Source of the DNA: Actinomycetota bacterium
GTDB lineage: Bacteria; Actinomycetota; Acidimicrobiia; Spongiisociales; UBA11373
Direction: 5' to 3'
Length of the DNA: 36,314 nt
Assembly: GCA_020444505.1 (NCBI GenBank)
Contig: JAHLKU010000022.1
Coordinates: forward strand, 1 to 36,314
Each line of letters starts with the position of its first letter. The stretch's first letter is position 1. Made by a program: the position numbers and the translations under genes. A model generated the notes under the pieces. The model saw only the letters and a program-made list of their open reading frames with translations. It searched no databases and had not been told where the DNA came from. This document shows, piece by piece, positions 18,755 through 27,400 of this stretch.

Positions 18755-21151
18755 ATGCCCCGTCTCGCGGCGGTCGTGGTGGTCGTTGCGCTGACGGCCA
18801 CCGCGTGCGCCTTCGAGTCCATCGAGGATCCGGGGATTGGAGCGGGCGGCCTCACGAGCACGGTGTACGCGTCCGATGGGACGGCGGTCACCGAGTGGCA
18901 CGCGGGCGAAGACCGTGTGCTGGTCTCCTATGGGGATCTCCCCACGCACCTCATCGACGCCGTCGTCGCCATCGAGGACCAGCGGTTCTGGAGCCACGGC
19001 GGGGTCGACGTCCAGGCGATGGCCAGGGCGGTCAGCGCCAACCTCGAGGCCGGCGAGATCGTCCAGGGCGGCTCGACCATCACCCAGCAGTACGTGGAGA
19101 ACGTCATCCTCGGCCCCACCCGGACGTTCGAGGGCAAGCTGTCCGAGGCGGGGCTGGCGTTGCGGGTGGAGCAGACCCTCACCAAGGAGGAGATCCTCGA
19201 GCGGTACCTGAACGCCATCTACTGGGGCAACTCGGCCTACGGCGTCGGCGCCGCCGCCGACGTGTACTTCGGCAAGGACGTGTCCGAGCTCACCCTGGCC
19301 GACTCGGCGCTGCTGGCGGCGATCATCAAGGCGCCGGCCCACTACGACCCCTACACCCACCCCAACGTGGCGCTCTCCCGGCGCCGCACCGTGCTCGAGA
19401 AGATGGCCGAACTGGGCTGGGTCGGCGAGGCGGAGGCCGAGGCCGCCGACCGCGAGCCGATGCTGCTGGCGCCCCGCTCCCCCGGTGAGCACTCGCGCTA
19501 CCCGTACTTCACCGAAGAGGTGAAGCGGACCCTGATGGCCGACCCGGACTTCGCTCCCACCCCCGAGGAGCGGTTCCAGCTGCTGTACCGCGGCGGCCTG
19601 CAGATCTACACCACCATCGACCCGGCCGCCCAGCTCGCCGCCGAGACCGCCCTCGACAGCGTGATCCCCGAGGACGGGCCGTCCGGCGCGCTCGTGGCCA
19701 TCGACCCCCGCAACGGCCACGTGCTCGCCATGGTGGGGGGCGACGACTTCTACGACACCTCCGATCCGGTGGCCCAGTTCAACCTGGCGACGCTCGGGCT
19801 GCGGCAACCCGGCTCGTCGTTCAAGCCCTTCGTGCTCGCCGCCGCCCTCGAGGCCGGATACCGCCTCGACGACGTGTTCCCCGGCGGCTCCGAGACGATC
19901 GTCCCCGGAGACGGCGGGCCGTGGACCGTCACCAACTACGACGACGCGACCTTCCCCGACCTGACCCTGCGCGAGGCCACGGTGTTCTCGGTGAACACCG
20001 TCTACGCCGAGCTGATCACCGCGCTCGGGCCCCGGGCGGTCGCCGACCTGGCGGCCGACGCCGGCATCACCACCCCCCTGGAGCCGCTCCCCTCCCTCGC
20101 CCTCGGAGCGCAGGAGGTCTCCGTCATCGACATGGCGTCCGCCTACGGGACCTTCGCCACCGGCGGCATCCACATCGCCCCTCTGCTCGTCACCCGCATC
20201 GAGGACGCCGACGGGAACGTGATCTACGAGCCGGTGCCGCAGGTGACCGACGCCATGCCGGCATCGGTCGCCGACCGGGTCACCGGCGTGCTCACCGAGG
20301 CGGTCCGGCGGGGCACCGGCCAGCAGGCCAAGATCGGGCGCACCACGGCAGGCAAGACCGGGACCACCGAGGCGCACCACGACGCCTGGTTCGTCGGCTA
20401 CACCGAGGAGATCGTGGCGGCCGTGTGGATCGGCTTCCCGGAGGGCAACCGGCCGCTGATGGCGCCCTACACGCCGTACACCATCACCGGCGGCACCTGG
20501 CCGGCGCAGGTGTGGAGCCGGTTCGCCATCGGCGCCCTCAGCGGGGTGCCCTACGGCGAGCTGACCACCGCCGGCGCCGACGACCTGGTGGCGGTGGAGA
20601 TCGACACGTCCACCGGCTTCCTCGCCGGCCCGCTGTGCCCCCGCAGCAGGGTGGCGACGATCCACCTCGACCCCGACGCGGTGCCGACCATCGTCTGCCC
20701 GATCCACAACCACGGGGGCACGGCCGAACCGGGCACCGTCCCCGACGTGGGCGGGGAGCCGCTCGACCACGCGGTCGCCCTGCTGGAGGCATCCGGCTAC
20801 GAGGTGGCGCTCTCCTGGGCCGACGCCCCCGGCCGCACCCCCGGGGCGGTGCTGTTCCAGGTGCCGGCCGCCCAGACCGCCCTCGACACCGGGTCCCGGG
20901 TGTCGATCACCCTGGCCGGCCCCGAGCCGGGCACCGCGGTGCCCGACGTGCTGGGCATGGACGTGGAGGCGGCCCGGGACGCCCTGCAGGCCGCCGGCCT
21001 CGCGGTGGTGGTCCGGGTCGAAGCGGAGAGCGACCCCGCCGACGCCCTGGCCCGGGCCGGGCTGGTGTGGGCGCAACAGCCGTCTGCCGGGGCCGAGCCC
21101 TCCGGACCCGTCACGGTCTGGGCCAATCCCGCCGACGTCGTCGACCCCTGA
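18755..21151 (+). CDS. Class A penicillin-binding protein with two PASTA domains
   Basis: This 798-aa bifunctional peptidoglycan synthase has a GT51 glycosyltransferase domain (about residues 60-235), with catalytic E74 in AIEDQRFWSHGG and GGSTITQQ at 106-113. The transpeptidase domain (about 290-600) has S354-x-x-K357 (SSFK), S412-V-N414 and K534-T-G536. Two PASTA domains (about 660-722 and 728-791) may sense muropeptides or lipid II. The N-terminus is unusual: three residues, then a short hydrophobic run ending in TATAC with Cys18, which looks like a lipoprotein signal and not the usual long anchor helix. The ATG at 18755 has AGGAGA at 18741-18746 and a TACCCT -10 at 18727-18732. It follows tyrS by 87 nt and converges on mpg with a 3-nt gap. 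Confidence 0.95.
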   Translation: MPRLAAVVVVVALTATACAFESIEDPGIGAGGLTSTVYASDGTAVTEWHAGEDRVLVSYGDLPTHLIDAVVAIEDQRFWSHGGVDVQAMARAVSANLEAGEIVQGGSTITQQYVENVILGPTRTFEGKLSEAGLALRVEQTLTKEEILERYLNAIYWGNSAYGVGAAADVYFGKDVSELTLADSALLAAIIKAPAHYDPYTHPNVALSRRRTVLEKMAELGWVGEAEAEAADREPMLLAPRSPGEHSRYPYFTEEVKRTLMADPDFAPTPEERFQLLYRGGLQIYTTIDPAAQLAAETALDSVIPEDGPSGALVAIDPRNGHVLAMVGGDDFYDTSDPVAQFNLATLGLRQPGSSFKPFVLAAALEAGYRLDDVFPGGSETIVPGDGGPWTVTNYDDATFPDLTLREATVFSVNTVYAELITALGPRAVADLAADAGITTPLEPLPSLALGAQEVSVIDMASAYGTFATGGIHIAPLLVTRIEDADGNVIYEPVPQVTDAMPASVADRVTGVLTEAVRRGTGQQAKIGRTTAGKTGTTEAHHDAWFVGYTEEIVAAVWIGFPEGNRPLMAPYTPYTITGGTWPAQVWSRFAIGALSGVPYGELTTAGADDLVAVEIDTSTGFLAGPLCPRSRVATIHLDPDAVPTIVCPIHNHGGTAEPGTVPDVGGEPLDHAVALLEASGYEVALSWADAPGRTPGAVLFQVPAAQTALDTGSRVSITLAGPEPGTAVPDVLGMDVEAARDALQAAGLAVVVRVEAESDPADALARAGLVWAQQPSAGAEPSGPVTVWANPADVVDP

Positions 21152-21154
21152 CCC

Positions 21155-21706
21155 TCATCCCCGCCGCAGCACGAACCTCCAGGGGCGATCCACCTCGCGC
21201 GTGATCCCCACTCTCGGCCCCGCATCCACCGACCGGGGAGGCGAGACCGGCGGCTCGAGCGACAACGGGGCCTCGAACAGCGACGCCCCGTCCCACTCCC
21301 CGCCCACCCCGAGCGCCTGCGCCAGCTTGCCGGGGCCGTCGGTCAGGTGATCGCGGCGGCCCCGCCGCCGCTCCATCACCTCGACGCCCTCGGCCGGCGA
21401 TCCCGCCCGCAGCAGCACCGCCGCCGGAGCGCCCTCCGGACCGGTGACCACGTTCATGCACCAGTGGATGCCGTAGGAGCGGTACACGTACAGGCGGCCG
21501 GGCGGCCCGAACATGGCGGCGTTGCGGGCGGTCCGGCCCCGGTGGGCGTGGCTGGCGGGATCGTCCGCCCCGCCGTAGGCCTCCACCTCGGTCAGCACCA
21601 CGGCGGTGCGCTCGCCGCCGATCCCGGTGGTGAAGCGGCAGCCCAGCAGGGCGCGGGCGGCGACGTCGACCGGCCCCGCCAGGACGTCCCGGATGCCCCC
21701 GGTCAC
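21155..21706 (-). CDS. mpg: DNA-3-methyladenine glycosylase II, alkyladenine type
   Basis: This 183-aa protein belongs to the Mpg/AAG family that removes 3-methyladenine, hypoxanthine and ethenoadenine from DNA. The key block is TEVEAYGGADDPASHAHRG, containing the catalytic Glu, then RNAAMFGPPGRLYVYRSYG and CMNVVTG, which line the damaged-base pocket. C-terminal GPGKLAQALG and GPRVGITRE fit the family. The GTG start shares a 4-nt GTGA overlap with the argF stop, so it is coupled to argF. In Mycobacterium tuberculosis mpg neighbours tyrS, and here it lies one gene away from tyrS, in the opposite orientation. Confidence 0.94.
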   Translation of the reverse strand: MTGGIRDVLAGPVDVAARALLGCRFTTGIGGERTAVVLTEVEAYGGADDPASHAHRGRTARNAAMFGPPGRLYVYRSYGIHWCMNVVTGPEGAPAAVLLRAGSPAEGVEVMERRRGRRDHLTDGPGKLAQALGVGGEWDGASLFEAPLSLEPPVSPPRSVDAGPRVGITREVDRPWRFVLRRG

Positions 21707-22605
21707 CCGGTGAGGTGCAGCAGCAGCGCCTTGAAGGCGTGCATGCGGTTCTCGGCCTGGTCGTAGATGCGGCTGCGAGGATGGTCGGCCACCCCGTCGG
21801 TGACCTCGTCGCCGCGATGGGCCGGCAGGCAGTGCAGGAAGATCGCCTCGGGGCCGGCCAGGGCGAACAGCGCCTCGTCCACGCGGTACGGCTCGAACCG
21901 GGCCCGCCGTACGGCCGCTTCGTCCTCCTGGCCCATCGACGCCCACACGTCCGTGTAGACGGCGTCGGCCCCCCGCACCGCCTCGGCGGGGTCGCCGGTC
22001 ACCACGATCTCGGCGCCGCCGGTGGCGCCTGCCCGCGCCGCCGCCAGCATCGCCTCCGGTGGCTCGTGGCCTGCGGGACCTGCGATGCGCACGCTCACGC
22101 CCATCATGGCGCCGGCGATCATCAGCGAGGTCGCCACGTTGTTGCCGTCGCCGATGAAGGCGACCGTGGCGCCCTGCAGCGGCCTCGCCTCGGCGAGGGT
22201 CTGCAGGTCGGCCAGCGCCTGGCAGGGGTGCTCCAGGTCGGAGAGGAGGTTCACGACGGGAGCGTCGGCCACCGCCGCGATCGCCTCCAGATTGCGGTGG
22301 TCGAACACCCGCAGTGCCAGCACGTCCAGGTAGCGGTCCAGCACGGCCCCGACGTCGGTCACCGCCTCGCGCTTGCCCAGGCCGATCTCGTCGTTCTTGA
22401 GCACGTAGGGCTTCATCCCCAGGTCGTTGGCGGCCACCTCGCAGGACACCCGGGTGCGCAGCGATGGCTTCTCGAAGAACAGCCCCACGTTGACGCCGGG
22501 GCGCGACCCGGCCACCGACGCCCGGTCGGCCTTGACGGCGGCCGCCAGGTCGAGGACGGCGGCGAGGCCGTCACGGCCCAGGTCGGCGACGTTCACGAAG
22601 TCCAT
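21703..22605 (-). CDS. argF: Ornithine carbamoyltransferase
   Basis: This 300-aa enzyme makes citrulline from ornithine and carbamoyl phosphate in arginine synthesis. The carbamoyl-phosphate site is FEKPSLRTR (the more common form is FEKxSTRTR), with HPCQALADLQT and the ornithine/Cys loop HCLPAHRGDEVTD. DGNNVATSL matches the OTC second domain. The start is 1 nt after the pheT stop, with GAGGAGG inside the pheT end, so it is read in the same operon. In many actinobacteria an argCJBDFRGH cluster follows pheT; here argF stands alone. No arginine repressor gene or obvious ARG box is nearby. Confidence 0.96.
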   Translation of the reverse strand: MDFVNVADLGRDGLAAVLDLAAAVKADRASVAGSRPGVNVGLFFEKPSLRTRVSCEVAANDLGMKPYVLKNDEIGLGKREAVTDVGAVLDRYLDVLALRVFDHRNLEAIAAVADAPVVNLLSDLEHPCQALADLQTLAEARPLQGATVAFIGDGNNVATSLMIAGAMMGVSVRIAGPAGHEPPEAMLAAARAGATGGAEIVVTGDPAEAVRGADAVYTDVWASMGQEDEAAVRRARFEPYRVDEALFALAGPEAIFLHCLPAHRGDEVTDGVADHPRSRIYDQAENRMHAFKALLLHLTG

Positions 22606-22606
22606 G

Positions 22607-24997
22607 TCAGCCTCCTCGCAGCCGGCCCTTCAGGCGGGCGGCCACCGCCTCGGCGACGGCCGTCCGCAGCGGAGCGACCTCCTCGTCGGTGAGGGTCCGC
22701 TCCGGGTCGCGCACGGTGAGGCGCACGGCCAGGCTCTTGCGGCCCTCGTCGAGCGGCCCCCCGGTGAAGACGTCGAACAACTCGGCCGACTCCACCGTCG
22801 GGCCGCCCGCCTCTGCGACCACCGCCAGCAGGTCGGCGGCGGCCGCCTGCTCCGGCAGGTCGAAGGCGAGGTCGAACACCACCGGCGGCATGGCGCTCGG
22901 CACGTCGAAGCCGGTGCCGGGCGCCATCGCGGCGAGTGCCCCCAGGTCGATCTCGCCGGCGGCCACCCGGCCGGCCACGTCGAAGCGCGCCGCCACCGAC
23001 GGGTGGATCTCCCCCACCACGCCCACCGGCGCCCCGCCGGCCATCGCGACGGCGCACCGCCCGGGATGGAAGGCGGGGTCGGTGCGCTGCTCCACCGAGG
23101 GCTCCACCCCCAGCGCCCGGGCCAGCGTCTCCCACACCCCGACGGCGTCGGTGGCGTCGAAGTCGCCCCGCCCGGAGCCCTCCCACGGGAGCCCGGGCCG
23201 GGGCCCGGCGGCGACGAAGGCCAGGTGGTGGGGCTGGTCGGGCAGGTCCCCGTCGCCGGCGAGGAACACCAGGCCCGTCTCGAACAGCGCCGCGGCGGCG
23301 GCGTGCCGCTTCTGGTTCACCCGGAGCCCGCGCAGCAGGCCCGGCAGCAGGGTGGTGCGCAGCACCCCCTCCTCCTCGTTGAGCGGGTTGCGGATGGCGA
23401 CCCCGCCGCTGCGGGGGTCGTCGTCGCCGGCGCCGAGGGCGGCCAGGTCGTCGGGGGCCACGAAGGAGAAGTTCATCACCTCGCTGTACCCGGCGCCGAC
23501 CATGGCCGACGCGGCCCTGCGCAGCCGGCGCTGGACGGGGGTGAGGCCGCCGCCGGGACCGCGGGGCAGTGACGCCGGGATGTTGTCGAACCCGTACAGC
23601 CGGGCGATCTCCTCGACGAGGTCGGCCGGGCGGGTGACGTCGGGGCGGTAGGTGGGCACCGTCACCCTGAACGGCCCGTCGCCCTCGACCTCGAACCCGA
23701 GCCGGGTGAGGATGCCGGTGATCTCGGCGGCGGGGATCTCCACCCCGAGGAGGCGGGCGGCCTCGCCCGCCGGCAGGTCCACCACGGCCCGCTCGACGGG
23801 CTCGGGGTAGACGTCGATGAACCCGGGGGCGATCTCGGCGCCTGCGAGCTCCGCCATCAGACGCGCCGCCCTGGCGGAGGCGGCCGGGGGCAGCTCGGGG
23901 TCCACGCCCCGTTCGAAACGCGCCGACGCCTCCGACCGCAGCTTCTGCCGCCAGCCGGTCAGCAGCACGTGCGGCGCCGAGAAGTGGGCCACCTCCAGCA
24001 GCACCCGGGTGGTGTCGGGCAGCACCTCTGAGTCCTCGCCGCCCATCACCCCGGCCAGCGCCAGGCCCTCCTGCGGCGAGGCCACCAGCAGGTCCTCGGT
24101 GCTCAGGGCCCGGTCCACCGAATCCAGCGTCACCAGGTGCTCGCCCTCGGCGGCCCGCCGGATGACGAGCGTCTCGTCCGGCACGCGGTCCTGGTCGAAA
24201 GCGTGCAGCGGCTGGCCCAGCTCCAGGGTGACGTAGTTGGTGACGTCCACCACGTTGTTGATGGGCCGCACCCCGGCGTCGCGGAGCCGCAGCCGCATCC
24301 ACAGCGGCGACGGGGCGATGGCGACGCCGCGGATCTCGCGGGCGGTGAAGCGGGGGCACCGTTCGTGATCCTCGACCACCACCGTGGCGGTGGTCGGCGG
24401 GCCGCTCTCGGTGATGCCGATCTCCGGGGCGCGCAGCGGCAGCCCGTAGAAGGCGGCCAGGTCGCGGGCCACGCCGTACACCGACATCGCATCCGGGCGG
24501 TTGGGGGTGATCTCCAGGTCGAACACGACGTCGGGGTACGGCAGCGTCGTAGCGAAGTCGGTGCCGTTGGGGGCGTACCCCTCGCCCAGCACCAGGATGC
24601 CGTCCCCCTCATCGCCCAGGCCGAGCTCGGTCTCGGAGCAGATCATGCCCGGCGACGGGACGCCCCGAATGGTGCGCTCCCCCACCTCGAAGCCGCCCGG
24701 CAGCACGGCGCCGGGCAGCGCCAGCGGCACCACGTCGCCGGCCTCGAAGTTCCACGCTCCGCACACCACCGTGTGCGGGCCGGTGCCGATGTCGCAGGTG
24801 GCCACCCGCAGCTTGTCGGCGTTGGGGTGCGGCACCACCTCGGTGACGGTGGCGACGACGACCCCGCTGAACCCCGCCTCGAGCACCTCCCAGCCCTCCA
24901 CTTCGAGCCCGATGCGGTTGAGGACGTCGTCGAGCTCCTCGGCGGCCTCGGTGGGGAGATCCACGTACTCCTGCAGCCAGCGGAGGGAGACGATCAT
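22607..24997 (-). CDS. pheT: Phenylalanyl-tRNA synthetase beta subunit
   Basis: This 796-aa subunit forms the alpha2-beta2 PheRS with PheS. It begins MIVSLRWLQEYVDLP, followed by an OB-fold tRNA-binding domain (about residues 40-150, with VATVTEVVPHPNADKLRV), B3/B4 editing domain (about 210-370), B5 domain (about 400-470), the catalytic-like core (about 485-690) and a C-terminal anticodon-binding ferredoxin-like domain (about 700-796, starting near SAMPPVVFDLAF). The ATG overlaps the pheS stop by 4 nt. Length is normal for bacterial PheT. Confidence 0.97.
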   Translation of the reverse strand: MIVSLRWLQEYVDLPTEAAEELDDVLNRIGLEVEGWEVLEAGFSGVVVATVTEVVPHPNADKLRVATCDIGTGPHTVVCGAWNFEAGDVVPLALPGAVLPGGFEVGERTIRGVPSPGMICSETELGLGDEGDGILVLGEGYAPNGTDFATTLPYPDVVFDLEITPNRPDAMSVYGVARDLAAFYGLPLRAPEIGITESGPPTTATVVVEDHERCPRFTAREIRGVAIAPSPLWMRLRLRDAGVRPINNVVDVTNYVTLELGQPLHAFDQDRVPDETLVIRRAAEGEHLVTLDSVDRALSTEDLLVASPQEGLALAGVMGGEDSEVLPDTTRVLLEVAHFSAPHVLLTGWRQKLRSEASARFERGVDPELPPAASARAARLMAELAGAEIAPGFIDVYPEPVERAVVDLPAGEAARLLGVEIPAAEITGILTRLGFEVEGDGPFRVTVPTYRPDVTRPADLVEEIARLYGFDNIPASLPRGPGGGLTPVQRRLRRAASAMVGAGYSEVMNFSFVAPDDLAALGAGDDDPRSGGVAIRNPLNEEEGVLRTTLLPGLLRGLRVNQKRHAAAAALFETGLVFLAGDGDLPDQPHHLAFVAAGPRPGLPWEGSGRGDFDATDAVGVWETLARALGVEPSVEQRTDPAFHPGRCAVAMAGGAPVGVVGEIHPSVAARFDVAGRVAAGEIDLGALAAMAPGTGFDVPSAMPPVVFDLAFDLPEQAAAADLLAVVAEAGGPTVESAELFDVFTGGPLDEGRKSLAVRLTVRDPERTLTDEEVAPLRTAVAEAVAARLKGRLRGG

Positions 24998-26037
24998 CGG
25001 AACTGCCTCAGCACGCGCAGGTCGGGGTCGAAGAAGAACCGCAGCTCGGGGATGCCGTAGCGGATCATCGCCAGCCGCTCGATGCCCACCCCGAAGGCGA
25101 AGCCGGACACCGCGGAAGGGTCGTAGCCGACGGCGGCGAGCACGTTGGGGTCGACGACACCACAACCGAGCAGCTCGATCCAGCCGGTGTGGCTGCAGGT
25201 GCGGCAGCCCGAGCCGTCGCAGGCGAAGCACGAGGCGTGCATCTCGGCCGACGGCTCGGTGAACGGGAAGAAGTGGGGCTGGAAGCGGACCGAACGCCCG
25301 GCGCCGAAGAACTCGTTGGCGAAGTGCTCCAGGGTGCCCTTCAGGTCGGCGAAGGTGATGGCGTCGTCCACCGCCAGGCCCTCCATCTGGTGGAACACCG
25401 GCGTGTGGGTGGCATCGGTGGTGTCCCGGCGGTAGGTGCGCCCGGGTGACACGATGTACACGGGCGGCGGGTGCTGCTCCATGTAGCGGGCCTGCACCGG
25501 GCTGGTCTGGGTGCGCAGCAGCACCCCCTCGGGGTCGTCGCCCCACTCCACGTAGAGGGTGTCGCTGTCGAACCGCGACGGATGGGTGGTCGGGGTGTTG
25601 AGGGCGTCGAAGTTGTAGTAGGCGGTCTCCACCTCGGGGCCGTCCGCCACGGAGTAGCCGAGCGCCATGAAGATGTCGACGATCTCGTCCCACACCTGCC
25701 GCACCAGGTGGCGCGTGCCGCGGGCCGGCGCCCGGCCCGGCAGCGTCATGTCGATCCGCTCCCCGGCGAGCCTCGCCTCCTCGGCGGCGCCCGCCAGGTC
25801 CGCCCGCCTGGCCTCGATCGCCGCCTCCAGCGCGGTCTTGACCTCGTTGATGGCGCGGCCGAGGTCCTTGCGCTGCTCCTGGGGGACGTCCTTGAGGCCG
25901 CGGCGGGCCTCCATGACCGGCGAGCCGGGCCCGACCACCTCGGCCTCGAGCGCGGCGAGGGCGTCGAGGTCGGCGACGGCGTCCAGCCGCCCGAGCGCCT
26001 CGGCCTCGATCTCACGCAACCGGTCGGCAGAGCTCAT
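24994..26037 (-). CDS. pheS: Phenylalanyl-tRNA synthetase alpha subunit
   Basis: This 347-aa class II synthetase subunit holds the Phe-AMP active site. An N-terminal coiled coil (about residues 1-95) binds tRNA-Phe. Class II motifs follow: ARGTRHLVRQ, MGEVETAYYNFDALN-like ADGPEVETAYYNFDALN, PGRTYRRDTTDATH (motif 2) and GFAFGVGIERLAMIRYG (motif 3). Four Cys in CFACDGSGCRTC form a possible zinc knuckle before TGWIELLGCG, a feature of many bacterial PheS. The start at 26037 is supported by a TAACCT -10 eight nt upstream and no ribosome-binding site, so pheS seems to start its own leaderless transcript. Confidence 0.97.
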   Translation of the reverse strand: MSSADRLREIEAEALGRLDAVADLDALAALEAEVVGPGSPVMEARRGLKDVPQEQRKDLGRAINEVKTALEAAIEARRADLAGAAEEARLAGERIDMTLPGRAPARGTRHLVRQVWDEIVDIFMALGYSVADGPEVETAYYNFDALNTPTTHPSRFDSDTLYVEWGDDPEGVLLRTQTSPVQARYMEQHPPPVYIVSPGRTYRRDTTDATHTPVFHQMEGLAVDDAITFADLKGTLEHFANEFFGAGRSVRFQPHFFPFTEPSAEMHASCFACDGSGCRTCSHTGWIELLGCGVVDPNVLAAVGYDPSAVSGFAFGVGIERLAMIRYGIPELRFFFDPDLRVLRQFR

Positions 26038-26045
26038 GAGCGGGG

Positions 26046-26051
26046 AGGTTA
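26046..26051 (-). promoter_or_regulatory. -10 element, leaderless pheS
   Basis: TAACCT on the minus strand, 8 nt before the pheS ATG. A leaderless mRNA rules out a T-box or Phe leader-peptide attenuator for this transcript. Confidence 0.55.
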
Positions 26052-26069
26052 GTCCGTGGCGGTGGCGCT

Positions 26070-26786
26070 TCAGCGGGGCCCTGCGGCCAGCTCGTACGCC
26101 ACGATCGCCCCCGCCACGGCGGCGTTGAGGCTCTCGGTGCCGCCCGGCATGGGGATGGTCACCGCCAGGTCGGCGGCGGCGACGACGCCGCTCTCCAGCC
26201 CCACCGCCTCGTCGCCGACGAGGACCGCGGCGGGGCCGATGCCTGCCAGCGCCGAGAGCGGCTCGCCGCCGGACACCACGGTGGCCACCAGCGCCCTCCC
26301 TGCGCCCCTCAGATCGGCGGGGACGGCGGCACGGCCCACCGGCGCCCTCCAGTGGCCCCCGGCAGCGGCGCGCAGCACCTTGGGCGACCAGGGGTCTGCG
26401 GTGCCGGGCCCGGCGGCGAAGCCCATGCCGAAGGCCGCCGCGGTGCGCAGCAGCGTCCCGGCGTTGCCGGGGTCGCCGACGCCCCACGCCGCCAGGAGAT
26501 GGCCGGTCTCCGGGAGCCCCTCGTCGGGGATCACGATCACGGCGACGGGGCTCTGGGGGGTGTCGGTGGTGGAGAGGCGGGCCAGCACCTGGGCCGTCAC
26601 CGGCACCCACTCGGCGCCGCAGGCCCCGGCGGCGCGCCGCGACCCGTCGTCGTCGGGGAGCCCGAACACCGCCTCGACGGCGGCTCCGCCGCCGACGGCC
26701 TCCTCGAGGGCCTTGGGGCCCTCCAGGATCGTGTGCCCGGCCGCCAGGCGGCCGCGTCGGCGGTGCAGCCTGGCCACCGCCGCCAC
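26070..26786 (-). CDS. TrmH/SpoU family RNA 2'-O-methyltransferase
   Basis: This protein of at least 238 aa belongs to the SPOUT superfamily and should methylate a ribose in rRNA or tRNA with SAM through a C-terminal knot. Knot motifs are WGVGDPGNAGTLLRTA, VGDEAVGLESG and IPMPGGTESLNAAVAGAIVAYEL. The first standard start in frame is the GTG at 26786, but clearly family-like residues (VIGSPRNARV) are encoded just upstream back to 26813, where no ATG, GTG or TTG exists. The true start may be an ATC at 26810 (13 nt after the rplT stop). It lies in the infC-rpmI-rplT operon, as tsnR does in M. tuberculosis. Coordinates give the conservative start. Confidence 0.88.
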   Translation of the reverse strand: MAAVARLHRRRGRLAAGHTILEGPKALEEAVGGGAAVEAVFGLPDDDGSRRAAGACGAEWVPVTAQVLARLSTTDTPQSPVAVIVIPDEGLPETGHLLAAWGVGDPGNAGTLLRTAAAFGMGFAAGPGTADPWSPKVLRAAAGGHWRAPVGRAAVPADLRGAGRALVATVVSGGEPLSALAGIGPAAVLVGDEAVGLESGVVAAADLAVTIPMPGGTESLNAAVAGAIVAYELAAGPR

Positions 26787-26823
26787 CCGCGCGTTGCGCG
26801 GGGAGCCGATGACCCCGGCCGGC

Positions 26824-27180
26824 TCAGGCGTCGAGGGCCCCCGACGCCTTGACCAGCTCGCCGAAGGCGGACGGGTCGTTGACGGCGAGGTCGGCCAGCA
26901 TCTTGCGGTCCACCTCGATCTCCTTGGCCTTCAGGCCGGCCATGAGACGCGAGTACGTGGTGCCGTGCTGGCGAGCCGCTGCGTTGATGCGGGTGATCCA
27001 CAGCTTGCGGAACTCGCCCTTGCGAGCGCGCCGGTCGCGGTAGGCGTCCTGCATCGCGTGCATGACCTGCTCGTTGGCGGCCCGGTACCGGCGGCCGCGC
27101 GACCCCTTGTAGCCGGAGGCGCGGTCGAGGACCTTGCGGCGCTTCTTCTTCGAGTGGATCGATCGCTTGACGCGTGCCAC
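26824..27180 (-). CDS. rplT: 50S ribosomal protein L20
   Basis: This 118-aa protein has the conserved basic start [18 protein letters not shown] and [15 protein letters not shown], and the C-terminal domain ending in [10 protein letters not shown]20 is an early 23S rRNA assembly protein and in several bacteria also represses its own operon by binding the leader. It starts at GTG with AGGAGG overlapping the rpmI stop codon, 10 nt downstream of rpmI. Confidence 0.98.
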   Translation of the reverse strand: MARVKRSIHSKKKRRKVLDRASGYKGSRGRRYRAANEQVMHAMQDAYRDRRARKGEFRKLWITRINAAARQHGTTYSRLMAGLKAKEIEVDRKMLADLAVNDPSAFGELVKASGALDA

Positions 27181-27190
27181 AGTGCCCCTC

Positions 27191-27388
27191 CTAGCCGTTC
27201 AGCATCCGGCGGACGCGCTTGCGGTCCCCGGACGCCACGTCCTTGGTGCCGGCGAGACGCCGGAGCCGGGTGCCCGGCTTCTTCTCGGCCTTCATGTGCA
27301 CCTTGGCGGCCCGCTCGTGGCGGATGCGGCCGGTGCCGGTCTTCTTGAAGCGCTTCGCGGCGGAGCGCCTCGTCTTCATCTTCGGCAT
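27191..27388 (-). CDS. rpmI: 50S ribosomal protein L35
   Basis: This 65-aa very basic protein begins [20 protein letters not shown] and ends [11 protein letters not shown], the full L35 pattern. It lies between infC and rplT with 12-nt and 10-nt gaps, the standard operon order. A GAGGAC ribosome-binding site precedes the ATG. Confidence 0.98.
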   Translation of the reverse strand: MPKMKTRRSAAKRFKKTGTGRIRHERAAKVHMKAEKKPGTRLRRLAGTKDVASGDRKRVRRMLNG

Positions 27389-27400
27389 GTCGTCCTCTTG

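Noticed and set aside
17141-21076. 1311-codon open frame on the minus strand
   Set aside because: It runs antisense to tyrS and the PBP gene, has a His/Gly/Val-rich composition typical of frame shadows in high-GC DNA, and shows no domain.
26038-26069. T-box or leader-peptide control of pheS (and likewise tyrS)
   Set aside because: The -10 element lies 8 nt before the start codon in both cases, leaving no leader.
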